Assembly: GCA_030038075.1 (NCBI GenBank)
Contig: JASHPO010000128.1
Span: 1-54,858 of the forward strand
Source: Nitrososphaerales archaeon
Lineage (GTDB): Archaea > Thermoproteota > Nitrososphaeria > Nitrososphaerales > CADDZS01
Direction: 5' to 3'
DNA length: 54,858 bases
Under the pieces are notes generated by a model. That model ran no database searches. It had not been told where the DNA came from and saw nothing but the letters and a program-made list of their open reading frames with translations. Shown piece by piece: positions 8,242 to 17,180 of this stretch. Made by a program: the position numbers and the translations under genes. Numbering within the stretch: the first letter of the stretch is position 1; every line of letters starts with the position of its first letter.

Positions 8242-8634
8242 TTGGCAGCTAACAACGTTTTAGGCAATTTGTTCGCGACTATCTATAACAACGAAATCAG
8301 AAACAAGAAAGAATGCTTGGCAATTCCAGCGTCCAAACTGGCATCTGCTGTTTTGAGATCGATGCAGAAAAACAAGTATATCGGCGAGTTTGAGTTTATC
8401 GACGATGGTATTGCGGGAAAATTCAAAATACAACTTTTGGGTCGGATAAACAGATGCGGAGTTATTTCGCCCAGATACAGCGTTGGACGAAATGGGTATA
8501 CCCGGTGGGAGAGACAGTTTCTCCCAGCTGTCGGTGTTGGAATACTAATCGTGTCGACTCCACAGGGAGTAATGGCACACAATGAAGCGCAGGAAAAAGG
8601 TCTAGGCGGGAGATTGGTTGGATATGTCTACTGA
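8242..8634 (+). CDS. rps8: Small ribosomal subunit protein uS8 (S8)
   Basis: The 130-residue S8 binds helix 21 of 16S rRNA. It shows the N-terminal domain (ATIYNNEIRNKKECLAIPASKL), a long central region with IGEFEFIDDGIAGKFKIQLLGRINRCGVISPR, and the archaeal C-terminal GVGILIVSTPQGVMAHNEAQ segment that replaces the bacterial STS motif. TTG start; the end overlaps uL6. Confidence 0.96.
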   Translation: MAANNVLGNLFATIYNNEIRNKKECLAIPASKLASAVLRSMQKNKYIGEFEFIDDGIAGKFKIQLLGRINRCGVISPRYSVGRNGYTRWERQFLPAVGVGILIVSTPQGVMAHNEAQEKGLGGRLVGYVY

Positions 8635-9184
8635 GATGATTTCTAAGAAATCTCAAAACTTGGAGGTATCTTTGGATATGCCAAAGGGCGTCAGCGCAAA
8701 ACTACAATCAGGTTCCGTGACTGTTACGGGCCCGCTTGGAAAAGTGACACAGGATTTTTCCAAGATCCCTGTAGACATTGAAATATCTGGAACAAAAATT
8801 CGCATCGTCACACGCGGTGCGAGGAGAAAGAACAGATCAATCCTTAACACGGCTAGATCGTTGATTCACAACGCGATCGACGGCGTGACAAAGGGATATC
8901 AGTACAAACTGAAGGTGATTTATGCTCACTTTCCAGTTACAGTGAAGGTTCAGGGCAATAAGGTGCTCGTCGAGAATTTCTACGGCGAACGTTCTCCGCG
9001 CGTTGCCGAGATTATCGGTGACACGAAAGCCGAGGTGCAAGGAGAAGATATTGTTCTAAACGGTGTTTCGCTGCAGGATGTCGGCCAGACTGCTGCAAAT
9101 CTTGAGCAAGCTACATTGGTAAAGCGAAAAGACCAGCGCGTGTTCCTAGACGGGGTTTACGTATATGAGCGAATCAGGAAGTAA
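8618..9184 (+). CDS. rpl6: Large ribosomal subunit protein uL6 (L6)
   Basis: An L6 of 188 residues with two related domains, near the factor-binding region of the 50S subunit. The first holds VTVTGPLGKVTQDFSKIPVDIEI and the second KVIYAHFPVTVKVQGNKVLVENFYGER, which is typical of archaeal L9/L6. Starts at TTG 8618 or ATG 8624 are both possible; both lie inside uS8. The 3' end overlaps eL32 by 20 bases. Confidence 0.95.
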   Translation: MDMSTEMISKKSQNLEVSLDMPKGVSAKLQSGSVTVTGPLGKVTQDFSKIPVDIEISGTKIRIVTRGARRKNRSILNTARSLIHNAIDGVTKGYQYKLKVIYAHFPVTVKVQGNKVLVENFYGERSPRVAEIIGDTKAEVQGEDIVLNGVSLQDVGQTAANLEQATLVKRKDQRVFLDGVYVYERIRK

Positions 9185-9629
9185 GAAATCAATGCCGACA
9201 GAAGGCAAACAGGACATTACTCAGCTCCTTGAAGTTAGGAGAAAGATCAAGGCAAGAACGCCAAGATTTCGCAGATTCGAGTCTTGGCGCTATGTTCGAA
9301 TTCATGATAACTGGAGGAAGCCTAAGGGTGTTGACAATCACATGCGCTTGTCGGTAAAGGGATGGCCACACCTTGTTAAAATCGGTTACCGAGTTCCAAA
9401 AAAGGTCAGGTACCTGCATCCTTCGGGACTGAGAGACGTTCTGGTTCACAACATGTCCGAACTAGAAATGCTTTCGCCGTCGAAAGATGCAGCGAGATTT
9501 GCAACAGGTGTGGGAAAAAGGAAGAGGATTGAACTTGCAAAGCGAGCCAAAGAGCTAGGTATCAAAGTACTCAATGGGAAGAACCTTCTTACAAGTGCAA
9601 AACCTGAACCAGATAAAAAATCGTCTTAA
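9165..9629 (+). CDS. rpl32e: Large ribosomal subunit protein eL32 (L32e)
   Basis: The 154-residue L32e belongs to a family found only in archaea and eukaryotes. The core at residues 30-125 has PRFRRFESWRYVRIHDNWRK, KGVDNHMRLSVKGWP and the GYRVPKKVRYLHPSGLRDVLV segment, followed by AARFATGVGKRKRIELAKRAKELGI. The N-terminal 25 residues are a non-conserved linker; the ATG may also lie at the second Met. It overlaps the end of uL6. Confidence 0.95.
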   Translation: MSESGSKKSMPTEGKQDITQLLEVRRKIKARTPRFRRFESWRYVRIHDNWRKPKGVDNHMRLSVKGWPHLVKIGYRVPKKVRYLHPSGLRDVLVHNMSELEMLSPSKDAARFATGVGKRKRIELAKRAKELGIKVLNGKNLLTSAKPEPDKKSS

Positions 9630-9650
9630 TTTGGGAGTGAAAATTTAGCA

Positions 9651-10094
9651 ATGCCAGACCTGAGTAACAAGAAAAGAATGGTTTCAGAAGTCCTAGGTGT
9701 CGGCAAGTCCAGAGTCAGACTAGATCCAGAAGCCTCGGAACAATTGCAGGATGCGATTACCCGCGAAAGCGTGAGGGGCTGGCTCGCAGCAGGCTTCATT
9801 TGGGTAGTGCCAAAGAAGGGGAATTCACGTGGACGAGTGAGGTTACGCCACATTAATCGAAAACAAAGAGGATTAGGTCAAGGGTCGAAAAAAGGAGCAC
9901 AAGGGGCTCGTGTTGGCAAAAAGAGCGTTTGGGTTGCCCAAGTAAGGATGCTTAGACACATTCTCAAAGTGAAAAGAGATCGTGGCGATATTTCAAAACA
10001 GGATTTCAAGACGCTGTACCTTCAGGTGAAAGGAGCTCAGATAAGAACTAGAAAGCGCTTGGACGAGGAATTAGCAAAGGTGACGCGGAGGTAA
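9651..10094 (+). CDS. rpl19e: Large ribosomal subunit protein eL19 (L19e)
   Basis: A 147-residue L19e. The N-terminal helix NKKRMVSEVLGVGKSRVRLD, the central RGRVRLRHINRKQRGLGQGSKKGAQGAR basic loop and the helical C-terminus (WVAQVRMLRHILKVKRDRGDIS) match the archaeal family, which forms an intersubunit bridge. ATG start 21 bases after eL32. Confidence 0.96.
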   Translation: MPDLSNKKRMVSEVLGVGKSRVRLDPEASEQLQDAITRESVRGWLAAGFIWVVPKKGNSRGRVRLRHINRKQRGLGQGSKKGAQGARVGKKSVWVAQVRMLRHILKVKRDRGDISKQDFKTLYLQVKGAQIRTRKRLDEELAKVTRR

Positions 10095-10101
10095 CCAGTC
10101 G

Positions 10102-10692
10102 GTGGCGACCAATCACTACGTTCACATTTTCCGTCGAAGGAGAGAAGGGAAGACTGATTATCGCAAGAGACGAGGAATCATAGTGGGCAAGACTCCGTTC
10201 CTATCTGTCAGAGTTTCGGGCAGATACATCTACGCTCAGATTTTGAGGCCGACTGCAACGGGCGACATTACGCTTTGCGCTGCCTCTTCGAGGGACCTAT
10301 CAAAGTTTGGTTGGAAGGGCTCCTCGAAAAATATTCCCACTGCTTATTTGACAGGATTTTACTTGGGACAGTTAGCCTCTGGAAGTAATGTCAAAAACGC
10401 GATAATGTACTCGGGAGTCGGCAGATTCATTCACGGTTCCAGGATCGCCTCAGTTGTAAGCGGAGCAAAGGAGGCGGGTTTGAAAATAGCCATCGACGAG
10501 GATAGTCTTCCTGAAGATTCACGAGTCAAAGGCTCGCACATTGTGCAGTACGCAAAGAAGCTCGAAGCCGAGGACAAGGAGAAATTCAATCACCAGTTTT
10601 CCAAAACGCTTTCTTCGGGGATCAAACCCTCTGATTATCCAGCTCTCTTTGAGCAGGTAAAAGGCGCAATCCAAAAAGGGGCAGTAAGCTAG
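10102..10692 (+). CDS. rpl18: Large ribosomal subunit protein uL18 (L18)
   Basis: The 196-residue L18 binds 5S rRNA together with uL5. It has the archaeal N-terminus with FRRRREGKTDYRKRRGI, the core strands KTPFLSVRVSGRYIYAQIL and a conserved glycine-rich segment (YLTGFYLGQLASGSNVKNAI). The start is GTG; uS5 begins 12 bases after the stop. Length fits the archaeal/eukaryotic L5e-like form. Confidence 0.95.
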   Translation: MATNHYVHIFRRRREGKTDYRKRRGIIVGKTPFLSVRVSGRYIYAQILRPTATGDITLCAASSRDLSKFGWKGSSKNIPTAYLTGFYLGQLASGSNVKNAIMYSGVGRFIHGSRIASVVSGAKEAGLKIAIDEDSLPEDSRVKGSHIVQYAKKLEAEDKEKFNHQFSKTLSSGIKPSDYPALFEQVKGAIQKGAVS

Positions 10693-10704
10693 AGGTATTA
10701 AATA

Positions 10705-11379
10705 ATGTCAGAAACACCTCAAGTCGAAAGTCCTTCGGCTCCGAAGCCACCGCCGCAGAGAGAAGATAGAAGGGATCGAGAGCAACTCTGGATTCCCAAG
10801 ACACGGTTAGGAATTCTTGTTGCCACGGGAAAGATTACTTCGATGGAGGAGATATTCGAAAGCGGTCAGAGAATCAAGGAAGCAGGTATCGTCAAGAAAT
10901 TGATTCCCGACCTGAAGTCGAACGTGGTGAGCGTGGGCATCGTCCAAAAGCAAACAGACGCCGGAGAAATAACGAAATTTGCGGCAGTCGTTGCGGTAGG
11001 CAATGAAGCTGGCTGGTTCGGCGTTGGCCGAGGGAAGGCCGTGCAAATGCGCAGTGCAATCGACAAAGCCACGAGCGATGCTTACCTCAATATCATCCCG
11101 GTGAAACTCGGATGTGGAAGTTGGGAGTGCCGTTGCGGTAGAAATCACTCGGTACCCTTCATGAGCAGCGGAAAAGGCGGAAGCGTCCGCGTCGATATAA
11201 TTCCTGGACCCAGAGGCCTTGGACTAGTCGCTGGTGAAACGGTCAGAAATCTACTCACTCTCGCGGGAGTCAAAGACGCTTGGACCAGAACATATGGCTC
11301 GACAAGCACAATGTCGTCAATGGCAAATGCCGTGTACGATGCCCTAAAGAAAATTCACGGGATTAGCGTGGTCAGATAA
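10705..11379 (+). CDS. rps5: Small ribosomal subunit protein uS5 (S5)
   Basis: S5 of 224 residues, important for decoding accuracy. After a Pro/Arg-rich N-terminal 30 residues come the double-stranded RNA-binding domain (VVSVGIVQKQTDAGEITKFA, GNEAGWFGVGRGKAVQMRSAIDKA) and the C-terminal domain with KGGSVRVDIIPGPRGLGLVAG and the GVKDAWTRTYGSTSTMSSMANA segment. ATG start. Confidence 0.96.
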   Translation: MSETPQVESPSAPKPPPQREDRRDREQLWIPKTRLGILVATGKITSMEEIFESGQRIKEAGIVKKLIPDLKSNVVSVGIVQKQTDAGEITKFAAVVAVGNEAGWFGVGRGKAVQMRSAIDKATSDAYLNIIPVKLGCGSWECRCGRNHSVPFMSSGKGGSVRVDIIPGPRGLGLVAGETVRNLLTLAGVKDAWTRTYGSTSTMSSMANAVYDALKKIHGISVVR

Positions 11380-11384
11380 TCAAA

Positions 11385-11879
11385 ATGAGCAACACCGAGA
11401 CGGAAGGCGCAACAAGCAGTCTGCTAGTCGTTAACTTGAGGGGACTCGTCAATACGAGGGCGCCGGTGAGAACCACTTTGGAACAGCTTTCGATCGCAAG
11501 AAGGTTCAATGCGACCATTGTTCCAGACGACAAGGTATACCGCGGAATGCTGAGACTGTCAAAGGAGCATGTCGCGTGGTGCAAACTCACAAGTTCTCTC
11601 GCGGAGAAGATTCTAAAAACTCGGTCGGAAAAATCCACCGGCAGGAAATTTTCAGAGGCTGAACTGAAGGAAAACAATGACTATCAGTCATTCGCAGACC
11701 TCGCAAAAGGACTCGAGTCGGGAAAGGTGAAGCTGACAAATCTGTACGGAATGCGCCCATTTTTCAGGCTGGGTCCACCCAGAGGCGGTTTCAGGAGATC
11801 TAGCAGAAGGCAGTTTTCGGCTGGCGGATTGCTCGGGCAAAATGAGGAACTTTCCAAGTTAGTGGAAAGGATGCTTTAG
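11385..11879 (+). CDS. rpl30: Large ribosomal subunit protein uL30 (L30)
   Basis: A 164-residue archaeal L30, longer than the bacterial version. The family motif VVNLRGLVNTRAPVRTTLEQLSIARRFNATIVPD lies at residues 14-47; the C-terminal RMRPFFRLGPPRGGF-like segment near 120 is typical of archaeal L7/L30. Start ATG six bases after uS5; uL15 follows 18 bases later. Confidence 0.95.
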   Translation: MSNTETEGATSSLLVVNLRGLVNTRAPVRTTLEQLSIARRFNATIVPDDKVYRGMLRLSKEHVAWCKLTSSLAEKILKTRSEKSTGRKFSEAELKENNDYQSFADLAKGLESGKVKLTNLYGMRPFFRLGPPRGGFRRSSRRQFSAGGLLGQNEELSKLVERML

Positions 11880-11897
11880 TAAAAGAGTGAATCGAAT

Positions 11898-12368
11898 TTG
11901 GTTTCAAGACTGAGGAAGGTTAGGAGGCTTAGAGGCTCTAGGACTCATGGGTGGGGACAGATTGCCCAGCATAGAAGAACTGGCGCAAAGGGAGGCTCCG
12001 GCATGGCAGGTCTTCACAAGCACAAGTGGAGCTATACCGTAAAGTACGCGCCTGATCATTTCGGCTCTAACAAGTGGCATCCGCCAAACAGGGTTGTGAC
12101 GGACCGATGGATCAATTTGAACCAGCTCGGAAACCTCGTAGCCTCTGGGAATGAAATTGACCTCTCAGTTCTGGGATATGATAAACTGCTCGGGCAGGGC
12201 GCCGTTTTTTCCCCTCTCAAGGTAAAGGTGCCTCGCGCCTCAAGCTCCGCGGTTGAGAAGATCAAGGCCGCAGGAGGTTCCGTTGAGATTCTTGAACCAC
12301 AGGAAACCGAGGAGAAAAAGCCTGCTTCCGCGCCCCTCGCGAAGCAAAGGCCTTCTCAGAAAAAATAA
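11898..12368 (+). CDS. rpl15: Large ribosomal subunit protein uL15 (L15)
   Basis: L15 of 156 residues, a late-assembly 50S protein. The N-terminal RLRKVRRLRGSRTHGWGQIAQHRRTGAKGG is the archaeal/eukaryotic L27Ae-type glycine/basic segment, and the C-terminal third folds as in other L15 proteins before a charged tail. TTG start. It is the last ribosomal protein before a 94-base gap and secY. Confidence 0.95.
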   Translation: MVSRLRKVRRLRGSRTHGWGQIAQHRRTGAKGGSGMAGLHKHKWSYTVKYAPDHFGSNKWHPPNRVVTDRWINLNQLGNLVASGNEIDLSVLGYDKLLGQGAVFSPLKVKVPRASSSAVEKIKAAGGSVEILEPQETEEKKPASAPLAKQRPSQKK

Positions 12369-12462
12369 ATCAACTTAATTACGTGCTTTGGGTAGAGTTT
12401 CACAAAGCATGAAGGGACCGAAGGGCGACGAATATAGATCGAATGTATATTGGTGATTAGGG

Positions 12463-13944
12463 TTGGGTGCGATTAAGAATTTCGTCAAGAGTGCAGCGAC
12501 TGTCCTGCCCGAAATTCGGAAGCCCACGCGAAAACCTTCGTTGAATGAGAAGCTGATCTGGACTGGCATTGCGCTGATCGTTTATCTGTGCATGGCCGTC
12601 ACGCCCCTAACCGGAGTTCAAATCGGCTCACAAAGCCAGTTCTCCTATTCGAACATTATTTTCGCGTCACAGCAGGGCACGCTGATGACTCTGGGAATAG
12701 GTCCGATTGTTACGGCTGGCCTGATTCTCCAGCTGCTCGCTGGTTCGGAAATTATCAAAGTTGACTTCCAGAATCCCGAAGACAGATCAATTTTCACATC
12801 AGCGACCAAACTACTAACGATGATCGTCATTGTCGTCGAGGCGTCAGCGTACCTGATCGGTGGTTTGTTCGGCTCTATCGCCCCCTCGGCGTCTATCGCG
12901 ATTTTCTTTGAACTATTCTGCGCTTCAGTCATAGTTATGCTTCTTGACGAAATGGTGCAAAAAGGATGGGGGATTGGTAGCGGGATCAGTCTGTTCATCC
13001 TGGCCGGAGTTGCCCAGAGGATGATGTGGGATATCTTCAGCCCCATCCAAGTTCCTCTAAGCGGAGGAGGCACGACCGGCCTGCCGGTCGTTGCGGCCTA
13101 TTACGGGGGGATTCCCGCTCTGATCAACGCGACGATATCGGGCCATCCCTTCGATGCTTTCTTCCGGGAAAACGCTCCGAACTTTCCTTCGATTTTTGGA
13201 TTAATACTTACGATATGCGCAATTCTCGTGATTGTATACGTTGAAGGCATGAGAATCGAGATTCCGATCACTTCCACCAAGTACAGGGGCTTTGCCGGAG
13301 TCTATCCGATCAAACTGCTTTATGTTTCAAACATACCTGTCATTCTCTTCTCCGCTCTGACATCGAACATCTCATTCTTCGGAGCTTACATCTGGAAGAG
13401 TTATGATCCGACTAATACGAATCCGTACATCAATTGGTTCGCTCAATACAACACTACTCAGATCGCGTCAGATCCCACCGAATCAGCGCTCTCGTACCAG
13501 TCCTTGAAGGGAAATTTGATTTACTACATGACTTCGCCAAATTCGATATTCGTGCCGCACCCTGACTATATTCGCGCGCTCACATACGTGTGTTTTGCCG
13601 TGATATTCTCCGTAATGTTCGCGAGAATCTGGGTAGAAATCGGCGGTCTTTCGCCGAAAGCAGCCGCAAAGAATCTCATCGGCGCCGACGTGATGGTTCC
13701 TGGATTTAGAAGGAGTGGAGCTTCAGTTGAGGCGATACTCCAGAAATATATACCGGTCATCACGATTATTGGCGGAATCTTCATCGGACTACTAGCTTCG
13801 CTTGCGAACATTCTGGGAGTATATGGAACGGGAGTGGGTTTGCTGCTAATGTGCGACATCATTATTCAGTACTACCAGATGCTTGTCAAGGAGCAGCTAG
13901 AGAACATGATGCCGCGGCTAGGGGCTCTGCTTGGACGAACCTAG
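12463..13944 (+). CDS. secY: Protein translocase subunit SecY
   Basis: The 493-residue channel subunit of the Sec translocon has about ten hydrophobic spans. The N-terminal PEIRKPTRKPSLNEKLIWTG segment precedes TM1; the plug/TM2 region follows (PLTGVQIGSQSQFSYSN), and RIEIPITSTKYRGFAGVYPIKLLYVSNIPV is the conserved cytosolic loop that contacts the ribosome and SRP receptor. The TTG start is supported by that N-terminus. The 3' end overlaps adkA by 14 bases, the usual archaeal arrangement. Confidence 0.97.
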   Translation: MGAIKNFVKSAATVLPEIRKPTRKPSLNEKLIWTGIALIVYLCMAVTPLTGVQIGSQSQFSYSNIIFASQQGTLMTLGIGPIVTAGLILQLLAGSEIIKVDFQNPEDRSIFTSATKLLTMIVIVVEASAYLIGGLFGSIAPSASIAIFFELFCASVIVMLLDEMVQKGWGIGSGISLFILAGVAQRMMWDIFSPIQVPLSGGGTTGLPVVAAYYGGIPALINATISGHPFDAFFRENAPNFPSIFGLILTICAILVIVYVEGMRIEIPITSTKYRGFAGVYPIKLLYVSNIPVILFSALTSNISFFGAYIWKSYDPTNTNPYINWFAQYNTTQIASDPTESALSYQSLKGNLIYYMTSPNSIFVPHPDYIRALTYVCFAVIFSVMFARIWVEIGGLSPKAAAKNLIGADVMVPGFRRSGASVEAILQKYIPVITIIGGIFIGLLASLANILGVYGTGVGLLLMCDIIIQYYQMLVKEQLENMMPRLGALLGRT

Positions 13945-14590
13945 CGTCGCCTACGAAAGCTCGAATCCGGGGGGCATTGTTCAAACGAGCGGCAGAAGCA
14001 TTGCCGAGCAAAAGCGCAGGAAGGTCGTCATCGTCGGAATTCCGGGCGTCGGAAAGAGCACCGTCGTCAATAAAGTAGTCGAATTCATGACGAAACAGAA
14101 TTTCAAGACGGACGTCGTGAATTACGGCACGGTCATGATGGATGAGGCTTCAAAACTGCACGGCGTGAGATCACGAGACGACATGAGAAAACTGCCGGTC
14201 GAAGTCCAGCGAAAGCTCCAGGTCTACGCCGCGTCCAGAATCTCCTTGATTCAGGAGGAATTTGTGATAATTGACACTCATCTTTTCATAGCCACGAAAG
14301 AAGGGTTTTGGCCGGGGATGCCGTTGGATGTCCTTCAGGCCTTAAAGCCGACCCACCTGGTGCTCGTATACGCGACTGTCGAGGAGATTAAGCGTAGGAG
14401 AGAGGGCGACGGGACTCGCGCAAGGGACATGGGTACGATGGACTCTTTGCACCTAGAGCTCGAAGCCGCGAGGACGCTACTCTTCGCCTCAAGTATAGTC
14501 TGCGGATGCCCCGCGCTCATTGTAAGCAATTCCGATGGACAGGTTGAGCAGGCAGCCGAAACAATAATCAATTCGGTATTCTCGAGCTAG
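13931..14590 (+). CDS. adkA: Archaeal adenylate kinase
   Basis: A 219-residue AdkA (ATP + AMP to 2 ADP). The P-loop GIPGVGKS is at residues 36-43, preceded by an extra hydrophilic extension of about 30 residues. The archaeal family segments FKTDVVNYGTVMMDEASKLHG, DDMRKLPVEVQRKLQVYAA and VIIDTHLFIATKEGFWPGMP follow. The TTG lies inside the end of secY; a downstream start would remove the extension but keep the P-loop. Placement after secY is conserved in archaea. Confidence 0.93.
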   Translation: MDEPSVAYESSNPGGIVQTSGRSIAEQKRRKVVIVGIPGVGKSTVVNKVVEFMTKQNFKTDVVNYGTVMMDEASKLHGVRSRDDMRKLPVEVQRKLQVYAASRISLIQEEFVIIDTHLFIATKEGFWPGMPLDVLQALKPTHLVLVYATVEEIKRRREGDGTRARDMGTMDSLHLELEAARTLLFASSIVCGCPALIVSNSDGQVEQAAETIINSVFSS

Positions 14591-14606
14591 GTGCTGCCGA
14601 ATTTTT

Positions 14607-15152
14607 TTGCCAATCGCTGAACTTCTCAGCGGATTAGTAAGCCTAAGTTCCTGCTCAAATCCTGCGACCGTTCCCATAAATTGCGGAACAGGTATACCGC
14701 TTGAAAACACGTTCTTGGTTGTCTGCGAGGCGATTGGCGTGAATTTGCTCTACGCTTTTGGAAGACGGAGATTTACTAACATCGAAAGGATGCGCCGCTA
14801 CAACGCCGAAATGAAGGCTTTCCGCTCGGAGATGTCGGAGGCAACAAAATCCGGCGACAAGGCAAAGGTCGAGAAACTGAAGAAAAAACAACAGCAGATG
14901 CAAAAGATGCAGGCTGAGATAAGCATGGATCAGTTAAAGCCTACGCTCATGTTCATGATACCTCTTTTCGGTGTTTATTATCTTGTCCGCTTATTTGTCG
15001 GGGCAAGTACTGTACTTGCAATTGGTCCGTTCCCCATCGAAATCTTTAACCTTGGTCCGCCGATCGAAATCAACTTTTTCTGGTGGTACTTTATCTGTTC
15101 ATTTACTTTCAGCGGGGTTATTTCTCGCTTGTTCGGGCTAACTTTAGATTGA
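14607..15152 (+). CDS. DUF106 membrane insertase (EMC3/YidC/Oxa1 superfamily)
   Basis: This 181-residue protein is the archaeal YidC-like/DUF106 family, thought to help insert membrane proteins together with Sec. Visible are an N-terminal hydrophobic span (about residues 35-52), a cytosolic lysine/glutamine-rich coiled coil at about 55-110, and two C-terminal spans (LMFMIPLFGVYYLVRLFVGA and the FFWWYFICSFTFSGVI region). Three helices around a coiled coil are diagnostic. It follows secY-adkA as in many archaea. TTG start. Confidence 0.88.
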   Translation: MPIAELLSGLVSLSSCSNPATVPINCGTGIPLENTFLVVCEAIGVNLLYAFGRRRFTNIERMRRYNAEMKAFRSEMSEATKSGDKAKVEKLKKKQQQMQKMQAEISMDQLKPTLMFMIPLFGVYYLVRLFVGASTVLAIGPFPIEIFNLGPPIEINFFWWYFICSFTFSGVISRLFGLTLD

Positions 15153-15211
15153 TCTAAGTAGCTGCGACTTTGGCCGTCAAAGCAGCATAAAAATTCGAGA
15201 GCGACTAATGA

Positions 15212-15802
15212 TTGAAGAGAATCGACAATCAAGTTTCGGTCATAATTTCAGGCATGCCCTCCGTCGGCAAGACTACCGCTGCAGAAACAATCGCAAAGAA
15301 ATTCCACCTCCGGCACGTAGCTGGCGGAGACATGCTGAAGCTAATGGCGTATGACCGCGGCTACCAGCCTTCCGGTTCTGAATGGTGGGACACCAAAGAG
15401 GGAATGCGTTTTTTTGCTGAAAGAGAGCGAAACCCCGACTTTGACAAAGAAGTTGATCGCAGGCTCGGGGAACAGCTGAGAAAAGGTCGAGTGGTGATCA
15501 CGAGTTATTCGATGCCTTGGCTATCCAAAAGCGGACTGAAACTGTGGTTCCATGCCAAACAGAAAACCAGAGCCGTTAGGCTCGCGGGCAGAGACAACAT
15601 TTCGCTAAAGAGAGCATTCGCAATAGTCAAGAAAAGAGATGCTGAGAATAAACGGATCTACAAGGATCTCTACAAGATCAAATTTGGAAAAGACCTTTCT
15701 CCGTTCCATTATGTAATTGACACCGAGAACATGTCCGCCGATCAGGTCGCCAAGGCTGCATGCAAACTCGTTTCCGAATACTCAAGGGACCTAAAGAAAT
15801 AG
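15212..15802 (+). CDS. cmk: Cytidylate kinase, archaeal type
   Basis: A 196-residue P-loop kinase (CMP/dCMP phosphorylation). The P-loop GMPSVGKT is at residues 14-21; the HVAGGDMLKLMA and WWDTKEGMRFFAERERNPDFDKEVDRRL segments mark the archaeal CMP-kinase family, and the C-terminal LYKIKFGKDLSPFHYVIDTENMS motif is typical. TTG start. The L34e and L14e genes that flank cmk in many other archaea are absent from these slots. Confidence 0.9.
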   Translation: MKRIDNQVSVIISGMPSVGKTTAAETIAKKFHLRHVAGGDMLKLMAYDRGYQPSGSEWWDTKEGMRFFAERERNPDFDKEVDRRLGEQLRKGRVVITSYSMPWLSKSGLKLWFHAKQKTRAVRLAGRDNISLKRAFAIVKKRDAENKRIYKDLYKIKFGKDLSPFHYVIDTENMSADQVAKAACKLVSEYSRDLKK

Positions 15803-15811
15803 TGCGTTAGC

Positions 15812-16927
15812 TTGGACTCGGCTCCCTACCACTTTGATCTGAATCGCTTCACGAAAGAAGCCTGCGAAATGACAGAGAGGGATTTGACTAACCTGCGAGA
15901 GGAGTCAACGAATCCAAGATACGGTTGGATCCCGAGCGAGCGTCCGGTCGCGGAATATTTGAAGAGCGGTTTCATCGCCCTCGACAAGCCGCAGGGCCCA
16001 ACCAGTCACGAAATCGTCGCTTGGGTTCGGAAAATGTTCGCGCAGGAAAGGGCCGGTCATTCTGGAACGCTCGACCCGATGGTCTCAGGCGTGCTTCCTA
16101 TCGGGCTGGGAAACGCGACCAAGGCGCTCTCCGCTTTACTTCTGGGGCCGAAAGAATACGTCTGCGTGGCGAGAATCCACGATTCCGTGCCAAAGGAGCT
16201 ACTCTACGAGGCAGTGAGACAGTTTATCGGCCCAATTTATCAAAAGCCCCCACAGCGCTCGGCCGTGAAGAGAGTCACAAGAACCAGGACAATTTACGAG
16301 CTTGAAATCTCAGAGCAACTCGGAAATTTGCTTTTGCTTCGTATCCTGTGCGAAGCTGGCACTTACGTTCGAAAGCTGGTTTACGACATTGGGGAAATAA
16401 TATCCGTCGGCGCCACGATGGCCGAATTGCGCCGAACCAGGGTCTGCCAGCTCGACGAAAGTGATCTCGTAAGGCTCCACGACCTTCACGAGGCGAACGA
16501 GATTTACAAAGAGTCAGGGAACGAAGCAAAACTCCGCGAGCTAGTAAGGCCGATAGAGAGCGCGATAACTTTTCTCCGACAGATCAGAATAAGAGACTCT
16601 GCCGTCGAATCTGTTTGTCAGGGGGCCCAGCTAGCGATTCCGGGGATACTATCCGTATCGAGAGGACTGGAGAAGGGTGAACTAGTGAGGATCGTTACCG
16701 GAAAAGGAGAGCTGGTCGCTATTGGAGAGTCCCAGCTCGACGAATCGCAGATAAAATCCCAAGATCATGGGATTGCGACGATTACCAAGAGAGTGATAAT
16801 GAGCACGGGCACGTACCCGAAAATGTGGAAATCCAAGCGCGATGAAGTTGGAACAGAAGAAGTTTCCGAGAATCTTCTAAAGCAGTCAGTGCTGGATAAA
16901 TTGGACGAAGAGGCGCAGAACTTATGA
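15812..16927 (+). CDS. cbf5: tRNA/rRNA pseudouridine synthase Cbf5 (TruB family)
   Basis: The 371-residue catalytic subunit of H/ACA guide ribonucleoproteins also forms psi55 in tRNA. The catalytic motif SGTLDP places the nucleophile at Asp88; KPQGPTSHEIVAWVRKM is motif I, and PPQRSAVKRVTRTRTIYELE follows near residue 148. A PUA domain occupies about residues 255-335 (LRQIRIRDSAVESVCQGAQL, then a GELVAIGES strand). A tail of about 40 charged residues follows. TTG start; last gene of the translation/secretion cluster. Confidence 0.94.
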   Translation: MDSAPYHFDLNRFTKEACEMTERDLTNLREESTNPRYGWIPSERPVAEYLKSGFIALDKPQGPTSHEIVAWVRKMFAQERAGHSGTLDPMVSGVLPIGLGNATKALSALLLGPKEYVCVARIHDSVPKELLYEAVRQFIGPIYQKPPQRSAVKRVTRTRTIYELEISEQLGNLLLLRILCEAGTYVRKLVYDIGEIISVGATMAELRRTRVCQLDESDLVRLHDLHEANEIYKESGNEAKLRELVRPIESAITFLRQIRIRDSAVESVCQGAQLAIPGILSVSRGLEKGELVRIVTGKGELVAIGESQLDESQIKSQDHGIATITKRVIMSTGTYPKMWKSKRDEVGTEEVSENLLKQSVLDKLDEEAQNL

Positions 16928-17180
16928 AAGAGGCCGAAAGTGGTTGGTCATTATCAAATGGGTACTAGGGTCGTTGATTTTTCGAAAATTGTTCTTAAAG
17001 GAACCTTAAGGAAAAAATCACGTGCTTTTCCAAAAATCCAAAAGATTCAATGAATCATTAAGCTTCGATTGTCATAAAAAGACGATGAAGCGGGGATACT
17101 CTTTCGATTACCAATCCAAACTAGCTTTTGAGAATAAGAAAAAAAACAGAAATAGAGCACGGACGACGTGTTTTTTCTAG

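Noticed and set aside
16928-17180. Possible terminator or small RNA between cbf5 and the tRNA
   Set aside because: T-rich tracts exist (TTTTTT at 17171-17176), but there is no stable stem or conserved RNA feature I can defend.
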